Shown here in pieces: positions 36,492 through 46,959 of a DNA stretch of 64,000 nucleotides (position 1 is its first letter; each line of letters opens with the position of its first letter). The DNA is from Dermatemys mawii (lineage: Eukaryota; Chordata; Testudines; Dermatemydidae). Under the pieces are notes generated by a model. The model did not search any database. It was not told the DNA's origin and was given only the letters and a program-made list of their open reading frames with translations. A program made the position numbers and the translations under genes. The stretch lies in NCBI GenBank assembly GCA_007922305.1, contig ML677385.1:4242336-4306335 (forward strand). The letters run 5' to 3'.

Positions 36492-36655
36492 CTGTCGAGG
36501 CCGGAGAGGGCTGCTCGCTCCTCGGCTGTCAGGCTGGCGAAGTCCTCCTCGCTCTGGCCGTTCGCTTTCCCCGCCGCCATTTTCTTTTCCTCATCACCGA
36601 AAGGAGCAGCAGAGGCGGCGGCAGCGGCGGCGAGCGACACTCCGCACGATTTCAT
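36492..36655 (-). CDS. KDM6A: KDM6A exon 1 coding part (N-terminus of the H3K27 demethylase UTX)
   Basis: It encodes 54 residues plus two bases, beginning [14 protein letters not shown]. It continues with [12 protein letters not shown] and ends [14 protein letters not shown], joined to exon 2 through a split serine codon. The opening MKSCGVSL, the alanine tract (residues 9-14), the [12 protein letters not shown] block and the SLTAEERxAL-GLD block are hallmarks of vertebrate KDM6A. The related KDM6B does not begin this way, and UTY is restricted to mammals. The annotated start gives the family's N-terminus. Codon 26 (36578-36580) is a second in-frame ATG with a better initiation context. The gene is minus-strand, and the JmjC catalytic domain lies far outside the window. 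Confidence 0.95.
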
Positions 36656-37050
36656 GGAAACGCAGCGTAATTAACTCACAATCACAACCGCCCCCCCGGC
36701 GCGCCCCCAACGCCCCCCAGTGCCGGGCGGGGCGGGGCGCCCGACACACACACCACAACTTTTATTACAACAACAACAGCCGGCAGGGAGGGGGAGGGAC
36801 GGAGGGAGGCGGGGGGAAGCCCCGCGGCTCGGAGGAGGAGGGAGGGGGAAGAGCGCCCCAGCGCTGGAGGCTCGCGGGGGAGGAGGAGGAGGAGGAGGAA
36901 GAGGAGGAGGCTGCGGCGGCTGCAGGCGGCGATGGCGGCGGAGCCGTGTTTACATCGCTGCTGCGCGGCTGGCCCGAGCGGCGCGGGGTGAGTGGAGTCG
37001 GGGTGACAGGGTCCCCCCCGCCCGCGCAGGGTGTATTTGTTGCCTGTACA
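36656..37050 (-). promoter_or_regulatory. KDM6A: Inferred KDM6A 5' UTR and core promoter
   Basis: GC-rich sequence just upstream of the start codon, with GGAGGAGGA-type purine runs at 36880-36910 (plus strand) and GCC repeats near 36915-36945. No TATA box was seen, as usual for a CpG-island promoter. 'gatggcggcgg' at 36931-36941 is a YY1-like core. The transcription start cannot be placed from sequence alone. Confidence 0.6.
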
Positions 37051-37154
37051 AACTTCCCCAGCAGCTGCACAAAGTTGTTGTAATTGTGTCACACAGCGAA
37101 CCCCACGCTGCCACCGTGACCCCCCTGGCCCCCCCCCCGCCTGCCCGGGCCCGC

Positions 37155-37295
37155 CCAGCCAATCGCCGCCTCCCCAGCGCTACACGTGACCTTTGTTGAC
37201 TTACGTCAGTCATAGCGCTCCTCCACCGCTGCGCTCCAGCTTGGTTGGCGCTCTCTGTGCCCGCCCCCGTAAGCGCCTTCACGTCATTGGTCAAG
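37155..37295 (-). promoter_or_regulatory. KDM6A: CCAAT / CRE / E-box cluster upstream of KDM6A
   Basis: Within about 140 bp lie a CCAAT box (37159-37163), an E-box CACGTG (37183-37188), a CRE-like TTACGTCA (37201-37208, TGACGTAA on the minus strand), a second CRE half-site CACGTCA (37280-37286) and a CCAAT on the minus strand (37286-37290). CCAAT boxes in both orientations next to CRE sites are typical of NF-Y/CREB-driven CpG promoters and often of bidirectional ones. The block is about 500-640 bp upstream of the KDM6A start codon. Binding is inferred, not shown. Confidence 0.55.
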
Positions 37296-38280
37296 GGGAT
37301 GGCCAGGAGGCGGGCTTTGGTGGGGACTCTGCTTGCTATAGGTTCAATGTCTCGTCAGTCTGAGAGACTTGTCAGTTACTCAGGCACAGCAAGTTTGTGT
37401 GTTCATTAAATAATAAGGGAGGGCACGGTGGGGAGCGGCAGGTTGGTGGGCGGGGGTCCGCTCGTTTGGCGTTAGGAGCGTTTCTAGCCGGCGGGGTGGA
37501 GCGTACACCGGGCCCCCAGGCGCGTGACATCTCCCCCCACCCCCACTAAGGTGCCTGGGCCCCCTTGTGCGACTCCCCTCCTCCTTCCGGCGCGGGGAGG
37601 GACGGGGGGAGACAGTTGGCGAATAGCCCCTATTCCCCCCGCCGGGGCTGGGCTCAGGGCGTGGCTGCTCCCGGCACCGCCGGATCATCATGGCTCCCGC
37701 CGCGGGAGCGTTGCGTCCCCGGCCCCGCGCCCTGGCGGGGGAGCCCCAGCGGGGCCGCGCGGGGGACGCCGGGGGCGATGCCAGCGGGTCGCCCCGGCAG
37801 CGGCCTCCGCGGGAGCAGCAGCGGGGCTGGCCTAGGGAGACTCCCCGCTGCCGCCCCCCCCGTGGCCGAGGGCGCCGCGGGGTTTTGCCCGAGCGCCGCC
37901 TCTCTAGTCCGTGAAAGCCGGGCCGGGGTCCGGCTGCGCGGTCAGGAGCCGAGCGGCCCCTGCGCTGCGAGGATGGACTCGCGACCCCCGCCCCCAGCAG
38001 CCCGTGACAGGCGGACTTGGCGGCGCCTCATGCTGGCGCTGGGGCTCCCGGGTGTAGCCACGTGGCTCTGCGCACACACGGGGTGGGGCAGGCCGCCCAG
38101 GGCCCCGCTACAACGCTCCTAGGCAGCGGGTGTCCCGGCAGGAGCGGGGAGTCTCCAGCCCCCGTTTCTGAGCGCTGGGAGGGAGCCCAGCCCTTGGCAG
38201 CACAGCGGGAAAACGCAAAAGATCCGAGAGAGGAAATCCCCGGGAGGCGGGGGGGGGTCACCTCCATCGCCCTCTGACCT

Positions 38281-39521
38281 CTATTTTTTTCTTTAATCTG
38301 CGCGATGGAGATAAGAAATATGGGAAGTTACTTTTTTGAAGAAGTGAGGCGCGGCCTGGTAAGGCTTCACCTCAGCACTCAGCTTCTTGGCACTTTACCT
38401 GTGCAACTGGATTTGGGAGCTAGCCAGAATTTTTTGGAGACACACTACATGGTATAAAACATGAAACAGATAAACTACTTGTGGTGTTTATTTGCTCTTG
38501 AATAAGGCCCGACCTGTATGCCGTTTTTGCTCTTGCATGTTTTCATTGGTGATTCTTTAGTTCCTGCCTCCTCCCCAAGTTACCCAGAAACTCCAAACAC
38601 ATCTATTTCATAATTCAGTTAATTCACATATATTTAAACTGACTGGGATAGCCAGGAAATTCCAAGGTTTTCTGTGATTAAATCATGCTTGTCTGTTAAA
38701 TTTATTAGGGAGTAGACTCTTCAGCTATTGTACCTTAGCATAGCTCACTGCTTGTACCCTCCCTTTAAAAGGGGTGAACAAAAATCTTCTCAAACTCCTA
38801 TCATACCATACTGCTCTTCTTTCCTCCCCCAGCCCCACACACAGCTCAAGTGGCTGGAAAGGCTGCCTGTCTCCTCTCTGGCAATCAGATTTCCTCTGCT
38901 CAGAGGGAGCGAGACTTCAGACATATTCTGAAGTGGCATTTGGGATGGTAGCAGGATCAAAGACCAACCCCTGCCTTGGACCAGCAGGGGGAGGCAAGAA
39001 TGTTTTGGCAGAGCCCTACTGCTTCCTTTTGATCTCCAACCTCTTCTATGCAAGGTTTTTAAAGGGGCATGCTGGAAATGTTCTATCTCAGACTGGCATT
39101 CAGGCACAGAGTATCATTCTGCCCCACAGAGTGGGTACTATCTTAGTCTGCAAATCATCTCACTGATATTAGTGAAAGTACTTGTGGGGTAGAGCACTAC
39201 TCAGTGTGAATAAGGGTGACAGAAAGCATATCCTCAGCAGGGCTATTCAGGAGAGGAATGATCTCTGTTATTTAATTTCCATTAGCAGCTGGGGCTTCCA
39301 GCTTAATGCCTTTGTTCACCAGTTATCAATCCACCCTTTTTGGGCTGCCTCTTACTGCTCTAGGCACCCAATCTTCTGCTTAAAACTCATTCCTTCCCAT
39401 ATCCAGACTGATATGCCACCTAATCCAACTCTTCAGTAGTCTCTCCATCAGCCACTTCATGCAACCATACTCCCCTCCCTTCTACTTCACTCAACCCACA
39501 CCTTACATCTTTACTTAGGCA
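38281..39521. other. No recognised gene or repeat (upstream flank of island)
   Basis: Non-coding DNA with falling GC content. Frames at 38774-39166 and on the opposite strand overlap and have no recognised domain. Confidence 0.4.
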
Positions 39522-39529
39522 GTGGTTCT

Positions 39530-39742
39530 CAAACTATTGGACTGGTGACCCCTTTCACATAGCAAGCTTCTGAGTGCAACCCCTCCCCCTTATAAATTAA
39601 AAACACTTGTTTATATATTTAACACCATTATAAATGCTAGAGGCAAAGCAGGGCTTGGGGTGGAGGCTGGCAGCTCATCATCCTCCATGTAATAACCTTG
39701 TGACACCCTGACAGGTCCCAAGACCCAATTTGAGAACCCCTG
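39530..39742. mobile_element. hAT MITE
   Basis: It starts CAGTGGTTCTCAAACTATT and ends 'ccaatttgagaacccctg', inverted repeats. 'ACTTAGG' occurs on both sides (39523-39529 and 39743-39749), consistent with an 8-bp duplication with one changed base. The interior 'gggcttggggtggaggct' and 'ttataaattaaaaacac' blocks recur in inverted orientation in the element at 46734. Confidence 0.82.
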
Positions 39743-40019
39743 ACTTAGGGGGTCAAACTGAGGGAAAAAGAGACATTTTTCCAAGCTCTATGCATTGCAT
39801 AAGCTTTGCTCTAGTTGTGATTCCTCACTTTTAGATTTTAAGACATAGGCACTATAGAGGTCTGTGCTTAAAGCCTCTTCTCCTGGAGTCATACGATTAT
39901 ATCAGAAACTTTCATTTAAAAAAAGTAAGTTTCTACCTCTCATGATTGTGAAGAAAAGCTTGACAATGTGGAGTGTTACCAAGCAGCAGTGTCTGCCTGA
40001 GTCAGCAAACAGTCTGAAA

Positions 40020-40329
40020 CGGGTAGGCAACCTATGGCATGGGTGCTGAAGGCGGCATACGAGCTGATCTTCAGTGGCTCTCACACTGCCTGGGTCCTGG
40101 CCACCGATCTGGGCTGGGAGAGGGCTCTGCATTTTAATTTAATTTTAATTTAATTTTAAATGAAGCTTCTTAAACATTTTGTTTACTTTACATACAACAA
40201 TAGTTTAGTTATATATTATAGACTTATAAAAAGAGACCTTCTAAAATGTATTACCGGCACATGAAACCTTAAATTACAGTGATTAAATGACGACTCGGCA
40301 CACCACTTCTGAAAGGTTGCCGACTCCTG
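40020..40329. mobile_element. hAT element with perfect 8-bp duplication
   Basis: The ends are 'gggtaggcaacctatggc' and, reversed and complemented, 'caggagtcggcaacctttc'. The octamer GTCTGAAA flanks both sides exactly (40012-40019 and 40330-40337). The interior carries an (ATTTAATTTTA)n-like stretch at 40130-40160 and 'cggcacaccacttctgaaagg' next to the right end. It matches a common reptile hAT MITE layout. It is 310 bp without coding capacity. The left terminus appears to have lost 2 bases. Confidence 0.88.
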
Positions 40330-40337
40330 GTCTGAAA

Positions 40338-42233
40338 CAATAGTTCTGACAGGACTATGACAACATTACCTCAACAGAGGACTCTGGAAAAAGAGTGTAC
40401 CAGGCTTCCCCAAACCTCGCAAGCAGATGTACCCTAGCCTAGTTGTCTCCTGGGAGATAAGGCCTAAACCCATTCCCACCCCTACTTTCCTGGGGAAGAG
40501 AAGGGGGCCCTATGCCACTCCCTGACCTCTAAATATCTGGCTGGATAGGAAAATTCCCTGCCACTGCAAATGGGGCCTCTGCTAGTCAGAGTGCAGGGGC
40601 AGAGATTCAGAGAATCCTATGTCATGGTATGTTTAGGACACTCAATTGCCTTAACCTCACCCTACTCACTGTAGACTATAATAATGCATGCTCTCATTGC
40701 TTTCTTAGTGAGGTTCTGATGCCCTGCTGGGCTCTGCTAGCCTCCTTTGACTTTGCTCCTTATTTGCTAGTTTACAAAAAAAAAGTGGTATTCTCACAAC
40801 AACTTTCAACAGCTGGATGGCAAAATCAAATGTCAAAAATGTAGTAGATTTAGCAGATCTCCATAATGTTATTCTCCTTTTCTTTCATGCTTTCATCAGT
40901 GAAATAATTAATGTTGACATTTAAAGTATCATTTAGCATCTCATTAACTCCTCACTGGAATGACATGAGTCGTTCATAAATCTCAAAGATATACTTTCAA
41001 GCTTTCTGTGAATAACATGGGATCAGTTATACTCTGTTTACATTCTGAAGATTTTCATTGCAAATAGAAGGGCTAGCACTTTTGTTTTTTAATGAAAGCT
41101 GAGATCCAGAAGAACAAAGTAGCAGCCTGACCCCAGTGTCCATAAGCTCTACTGACCCAGCTCAAATCCTATCTCTGTGCTTCCCTCACCACCCAACTCT
41201 AAACAGACCTGCCTGCAGGAGCCCCCCAAACACCAGAGGGAAAAAAAAATGTGTATTTATATTTACATACAAATTTGCATATAATCCCTCTCTTCTCCAT
41301 CAATTCTCCAACACACACTACACACTCTTCCATCAGTTGTCTCCCACAAGATACCCTTTTGTATCATGCATATTACCTGTTTTTTTAACCCAAATGCAGG
41401 GAATGCAGTTTGTAACATGTATTTTTGCAGGCACTGTTGTTTACCCATATGAAAATATGTCCCATAATCTCTGTTCCCCAAATCTTTAGATCACTGCTAA
41501 TTTACTTTCAAAAGTTAGAACAAAATCTCAAATTCTGTAACATTTATATTAGACTATAATTATTTTAAATACTTTCTCTGTTTTCAGACTGTTTCATCTT
41601 CTCTCTTGGAAAATTACATGACCTAAGATCCTTTTCACCAGATAAATTCATCAATCTTTCACCTAGAGGAAATGGATTTATGTTGTAGCATCTGACTATG
41701 AAAACGTGTAGTTAACAAAATTGTGGGGGGAGGAATCAAGATTTTTACTGTTGTCACTTAAATTTAGCCTCTAACTTTACAAGTAAGATCTTTGGGGGCT
41801 CATTTTCTTCTTCCACCTTTACCTTCAAATGGCTTAATATTTATGTTATTTAAAATGAGTATTTGAATTGAAACAATGAGACTCAATCTTAGACCCTGCT
41901 CTCACATCCATGAAAGTCAATAACAAAACTCTCATTGATTTAAAGCAGTGCAAGATCATTGGATGTGCTAGGGCCATTCATGAAAGGTAGCCATGATTTT
42001 GTGTCCCACCCACACCATGTGATTTCAGAAACTCAAGATTTGTTCGAAAGTCTACTTTCCATGTGTATCAAATAAAATATAATCCAGTGCTTAAACCACT
42101 AGACCACACTGCTGAAAATCAGCCAGAGTAATAACTAGTATGTTAATAAGGAACCTTATGTAATAAGGATACTACACCTCAGATAAGTTCTGTGATGCAA
42201 TATTTGAAAAATTGTTTACTTTTTTTTCTCTTA
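40338..42233. other. No recognised gene or repeat
   Basis: Intergenic sequence. A frame at 41136-41489 is not supported by any domain. Confidence 0.4.
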
Positions 42234-42380
42234 GGTGGTTCTCAAACTTTTCATAGTGAGGATCAAAATAATCTCACGGACACCTTTTTTCACATTCATG
42301 GCCACTCAGACCAGTCTTCCCTCCCATTTGGAATCACGTCATCCCTGAAAATCTTTTTAATAAAAACTATGTAAATAGCT
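42234..42380. mobile_element. Possible hAT fragment, one end only
   Basis: It begins 'ggtggttctcaaacttttca', the same terminus class as 39530 and 46734. No matching right end was found, so the extent is a guess. Confidence 0.4.
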
Positions 42381-42646
42381 TTAAGCAGCACAATACAAGT
42401 ATTAGCTAACAGAGGCTGGCACAAGATACAAAGTGTAGATCTAGATTAAAACTTTCCCACAGTTCAAGGTTGTTCAGCATTTGGGTTTGGGCCCATCTCT
42501 TTTAACTGGAAGAGCAGACTAATTATATCACCTAAGTCAATGGTGAATTAGGCATCAAAACCAGATCTACTAGATTTATTTAGCAAAAGAGTTTGGTCAT
42601 AAAACTTAGTGTGTCACCTTTGCAGCCTAATGCTGACGTGACCTAT

Positions 42647-42717
42647 GGTGAAATCCTGACCCTACTGAAGTCAATCGGAGTTTTGTCATTGATTTCACTG
42701 GGGCCAGGATTTTACCC
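42647..42717. repeat. Hairpin-forming mini-repeat
   Basis: GGTGAAATCCTGACCC at the left pairs with 'ggggccaggattttaccc' at the right, and 'actgaagtcaat' pairs with 'attgatttcact' inside. A 71-bp near-palindrome of this kind resembles small MITEs common in bird and turtle genomes. Partial relatives ('ttgacttcagtgggatcagg') occur near 62790. Confidence 0.65.
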
Positions 42718-43343
42718 TTGAATTCCAGTATCTTCTGCTAACCTGGATGAATCCCTGGATCTCTTGCCATTATTCCACTAAGAAATCAAAAAGTTAGAGA
42801 CTTCAGCGGCAGCATCAAGTATATATATTTTGACCAATGTACCTCACATGTGAATAATCCGGAAGGATGTATGGATATGTAATTAACCCTGCTGAAACTA
42901 GGTAGCTAAATATACAAAAGAGAAAGAATGCCCAGATGAACTCATTTTAAAGTGCAGGTATACTCTGAAAGAGGACTCTGTAAAAGTAGCATCTTGGGGG
43001 TTTATGTTTGGGGGATTTTTTGTCTCTTAAATAGTGCAGACCTAAATTTATTCAGTTTAAAATATATTTGGGTTTTTATACTACCTGCTCTGCAAGCACC
43101 TTGTGATCTGAAAGTCAAGTTGTACTTTTTTAGCTCATACCTCTACACCATAATGGAGATTTTGCCATCAGAACATAGTAAAAAATTCTGTTGTTGATGC
43201 AGAAGATAGAATAGAATACAACTCATTCTTCCATAAGCATACTGACTCTGCAATACTAAGTGGAGTAAAAAGTAGTAAAATTAAATTGGTCAGTAGAGAA
43301 AGCAAATGGTGCCTGGATTCAGCAAAGTACTTCTGTTCTTCAT

Positions 43344-43468
43344 GGCCCCAATTCAGCAAATCATTTAAACACATGCTTAACCTTTAACATTAGTAATCCC
43401 ACGGAAGTCAATTAAAAGACATGTGCTTAATGTTAAGCATGTGCTTAAGTATTTAGCTAATTGGGGCC
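43344..43468. mobile_element. Palindromic MITE (125 bp)
   Basis: The arms GGCCCCAATTCAGCAAAT and (reverse complement of the right end) GGCCCCAATTAGCTAAAT form a long hairpin. Internal 'cacatgcttaac' pairs with 'gttaagcatgtgc'. The family cannot be named securely. A related fragment with 'catatgcttaaag' is near 49828. Confidence 0.7.
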
Positions 43469-45341
43469 AAAGAGAGCAGATCTGTTGAGTAAGAAGGTGC
43501 CATTTTTATATAATCACTTTGCTGACCATATACACACTTTCATAATACAGGCTATTGCAGTCGTTAAGTTGAAACACCAAACATGAGCACAAATATGAGG
43601 CCTAGTCTTATGACCTCTTCCTATGTGAGTAGTTTCACTAATGTCAGTAGAACTATTCATGTGAATAACAGTCGCAAAAGCAAGCTCTTAGACTCTTGCA
43701 GAGACTGATTCTCTTCTCAAACTAGTTTTATACTGGTGTAACACCACTGACTTCAGTGAAATCACTCCATTTTTTTTTTTTTTTTTTTACGCTCAAGTGA
43801 GATGATAATTAGGCACCTGGAGAAAACTGGATCTGGTATCTAGAAAATTGGACCCCAGATATGTTGGGACTTGACAGAGGATAGCTGTATCAGGGTAGAA
43901 TGTGTTTTGTAGTTCCCAAGGAAAAATGTGGGACAACAAGATAACTGAACTATGGTTATCTTTAAAATGCTGGATTTATGTAATGAGGAACAGATCTTGA
44001 CAATAGCAAAGCAAAAAGACACAATTAAAAAGAGTAAAAATTTGACTCTGTCAACTTGAGACCTGCTGTGGAGGGTAAAGATAAAGCTTGTTCCCTCAGT
44101 GAGGAAATAGAAGATGCCAGTTCCTGCCCTGAAAAGCTCAAGGCAAAATTTAACTTTAAGTATTTTTTGGCAAGTGTTTCATGGGAAACTTTCTCCAGAA
44201 ATGTGGACAAGGATTCTAATGGAGGAAAGAGGAGTCTATTCTTTAGTTAGTCTGTTCTATAAAATCATACTGATTGTTTGGTTAATCATAACCTTGATTT
44301 CTGAAAATAGTGAAAAGACACAATTGTCAGCTTAACTTAAAATATGTGGTCACCAAATAAATGCTGGATTGAGTGCAAACTCTGTGATCTATTACAAATA
44401 TGGGGCCAACATGAAGGGTATCTCAACTTGATTGTATATGTTGATTGTACAAGTTTCAGTAGTTCTATATGCCTAGCAAGCCAGGGGCGGGGCGGGGTGC
44501 AGAAGGGCTTAGAAAATGCTGCTGATGTTATTGCGAGTTTGACTTTTTTTTTGTCTCTTCCGGTCATATGCAACATTTCTGCATATGCTTTTTTCTAATA
44601 GACCTGATAAAGATTTTTCTTTCCCCCAGTCTCAAAACAGCGGACAACCAGAAGTTAGAAATAACCCAATAGAGTTAATGACTATACCTGGTATATTATA
44701 GTAATGGATTGTCAATTCTTTTAGTTTCAATATCCCAAATTAATGAATATATTTCTACAATATACTTTTTTTCCTTAACTTGTTCTAAAAGGGTAGAAAA
44801 GTACTTGTATGACTTTGTAATGCTCTTTGAATTCCTGTAAATACAATTAACAATTAACTATATAGTTTTCCATATCTAATGTGACTAATAGGACACTTAA
44901 AAGTCTGATATGTAAATTAATACAGCTGGATAACAGATTCGTTGGAGAAAGATTGTCTATTCACTTGTCTGGGAATTGATTCAGCGTCTCTTTTCCTGGG
45001 TCACTGGTGGCTTAAGTCTATCCAAGATGGAATGACACTTATGCTTAAAATTATAGATTTACATTCTTTTTTCTCTCTCTCAGATTAAAACCCCCCACTA
45101 AATTCATTTCAGTAACTTACTGTATATCCCAGATTTTTGTTCTCCTTTCCAGAGCACTTTAAAAGAGTTCAAACAATATTCTGATTTGCTTATAGTAGAG
45201 GAAATATTTGTAACAGATATGCAGAAATAATTACAAAAAACCTGAAAGATGTTTGAAGTAAACCAATCCTTTTTTATCAACATAATGCTAATTTAGACCA
45301 TCTGTGAAGGTTAGATTTTTCAGTCATCAGACTGAAACTAT
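43469..45341. other. No recognised gene; poly-T at 43770-43788
   Basis: AT-rich sequence with a 19-base T run. 43600-43680 looks like a decayed relative of the hairpin MITEs ('cctatgtgagtagtttcac'). No gene signal was found. Confidence 0.4.
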
Positions 45342-45349
45342 GTAGATAG

Positions 45350-45768
45350 TAGAGCTGGTCAGAGAATGTTGTCAAAACAGTATTTTGTTGGAAAGTGCTA
45401 TTTTGAGAAAAACAAAAGTTTCACAAAATTACATCAGTTTTGATGAAATTTTGTTCTGGAAAAAAATGTTTGGAAAATGTCCAGTCATTCCATTTGACAT
45501 TTTTGGAACAATATGTTTTGATTTTTCTATTCATAACTTTTTATTTAAAAATTTACTTTGTGTGTCTGTGCATGTGTGCGTGCGTGTGTTAAAAAAGGGT
45601 CAAAATCAAAATAAAATGTTTCAGTTAACCCAAAACAAAATTTGTTTCAGAATTTTGTTTTGGGAAATATTGTGAACTTTTGGTTTTTATCCTGATTTGG
45701 GATTTGTTTGTTTGAATGAATCTTGAAATTTTTTGTGGGACAGAAAATCTGTTTTCTGATCAGCTATA
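45350..45768. mobile_element. hAT-like element
   Basis: The left end TAGAGCTGGTCAGAGAATG and the right end (reverse complement TATAGCTGATCAGAAAACAG) are inverted repeats. The flanking octamers GTAGATAG (45342-45349) and ACAGATAG (45769-45776) agree at 6 of 8 positions. The interior is T/A-rich with 'aaattttgtt' repeats and a (TG)n-like stretch at 45558-45590. There is no transposase. Confidence 0.72.
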
Positions 45769-45888
45769 ACAGATAGTATGTCCTTTTTTACCCTATGAAA
45801 TACTTAATAGGACCAGAATAAAAATCAACTTAAATCGTCCAAAAAGTAATATATTTATATACTTTTAATTTATATCCTGAAAATATAT

Positions 45889-46195
45889 ATGCTTCAATTA
45901 TAAAATAAGAATAACAACTCAGTTATTTAAACTGCTAACAGAATCATATGTATATAATATACAATATATATATTGAAGCTATATCATATATATATATATG
46001 ATTATATATATATATAATATATATATTATTGGGCATGAGCTCAAAAAGATAGCATTTAAAAGACTTGCTCTTTGTAACAACAGATAATGAATCATATATA
46101 TATAATATATAATACATATATTGAAGCTATATATATGCTTCAATTATAGAACAAGAATAACAACTCAGTTACTTAAACTGCTAACAGAATCATAT
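45889..46195. repeat. Local duplication around AT-rich DNA with an inverted insert
   Basis: A 61-bp block at 45889-45949 recurs in direct orientation at 46135-46195 with 3 mismatches. Between the copies lies TATA-rich DNA (45950-46027 and 46090-46134) and a 62-bp segment (46028-46089). That segment is the reverse complement of 47824-47888, apart from one substitution and one 3-bp indel. The arrangement looks like a rearrangement with a templated insertion. Confidence 0.85.
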
Positions 46196-46733
46196 AGTCT
46201 ATATGTTATTTTTTTCTAGTTTGCTTGATTTAAAACTGGGTGGTATCTGAAATATTTTTGTTTAGTGCTAAAGAAACTTGGATATGAATTGTGATAATTC
46301 ATAGTTTTGAAAACTGTGCACATATTATAAGTTAATCAATAGTTTCCATCATTATGCTACTTGTCAATAGAAATTATGCAAAAGCTACTTAAGCAATAGA
46401 CATTTCAAGTAAAATGGCTTTTTTATGAAAAATATTGAAACCCATGCTCATAATTCCAAGTAAAGATATAAAACCATGGATTCTGGTACTGCAAATTATT
46501 CAGAATAGTTGTATCTTGTGCATTTTGTGAAATTTCAGAGAAATAGTTTTATCAATTGTGTCTTAGACATACTACATATAGGAGGATTGATTTCTTATTG
46601 GATAGGATGAAGAGACTTTCACCTGCCTAATTTGCTTGAGCAACATCTGTGATGACCAAAAGTCTTTCTAGTCTTGATGTCTATTCAGTAATCTGTGTGA
46701 AATTAGTTGGTGATCTCAGTCCACTTCTTAGTG

Positions 46734-46950
46734 CAGGAGTTCTCAAACTGGGGATCGTGACCCCTCATAGGATCACAAGATTATTATGTGGGGGATCGTC
46801 AGCTGTCAGCCTTACCCCCAAACCCTGCTTTGCCTATAGCATTTATAATAATATTAAATATAAAAAAGTGTTTTTAATTCATAAAGAGGGTCACACTCAG
46901 AGGTCTGCTGTGTGAAAGGGGTCACCAGTACAAAAGTTTGAGAATTGCTG
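46734..46950. mobile_element. hAT MITE with perfect 8-bp duplication
   Basis: It starts CAGGAGTTCTCAAACTGG and ends 'caaaagtttgagaattgctg', inverted repeats. TCTTAGTG occurs exactly on both sides (46726-46733 and 46951-46958). Interior blocks such as 'gtttttaattcataa' match the element at 39530 in the opposite orientation, so both belong to one family. Confidence 0.88.
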
Positions 46951-46959
46951 TCTTAGTGG

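Larger units (their letters stand above)
35500..38280. promoter_or_regulatory. KDM6A: CpG island over the KDM6A 5' end
   Basis: GC content and CG frequency rise sharply near 35500 and fall near 38280, in contrast to the AT-rich flanks. The island spans the inferred promoter, 5' UTR, exon 1, intron 1, exon 2 and about 0.7 kb of intron 2, and continues more than 1 kb upstream of the start codon. Many long overlapping frames occur here on both strands because stop codons are rare in GC-rich DNA. I do not count them as genes. An island of this size at a chromatin-regulator gene is expected. Its upstream arm could also serve a divergent non-coding transcript. Confidence 0.9.

Noticed and set aside
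36720..37199. 159-codon frame on the plus strand
   Set aside because: Low-complexity Gly/Arg translation of purine-rich 5' UTR and promoter DNA; no homology recognised.
37565..38122. 185-codon open frame in the CpG island (plus strand)
   Set aside because: Stop codons are rare in GC-rich DNA; several overlapping frames on both strands are equally long, composition is Ala/Gly/Pro/Arg-rich, and no domain is recognisable.
45950..46135. Simple TA microsatellite only
   Set aside because: The TATA-rich DNA is interrupted by a non-repetitive 62-bp inverted copy and bracketed by a direct duplication, so microsatellite expansion alone does not explain it.
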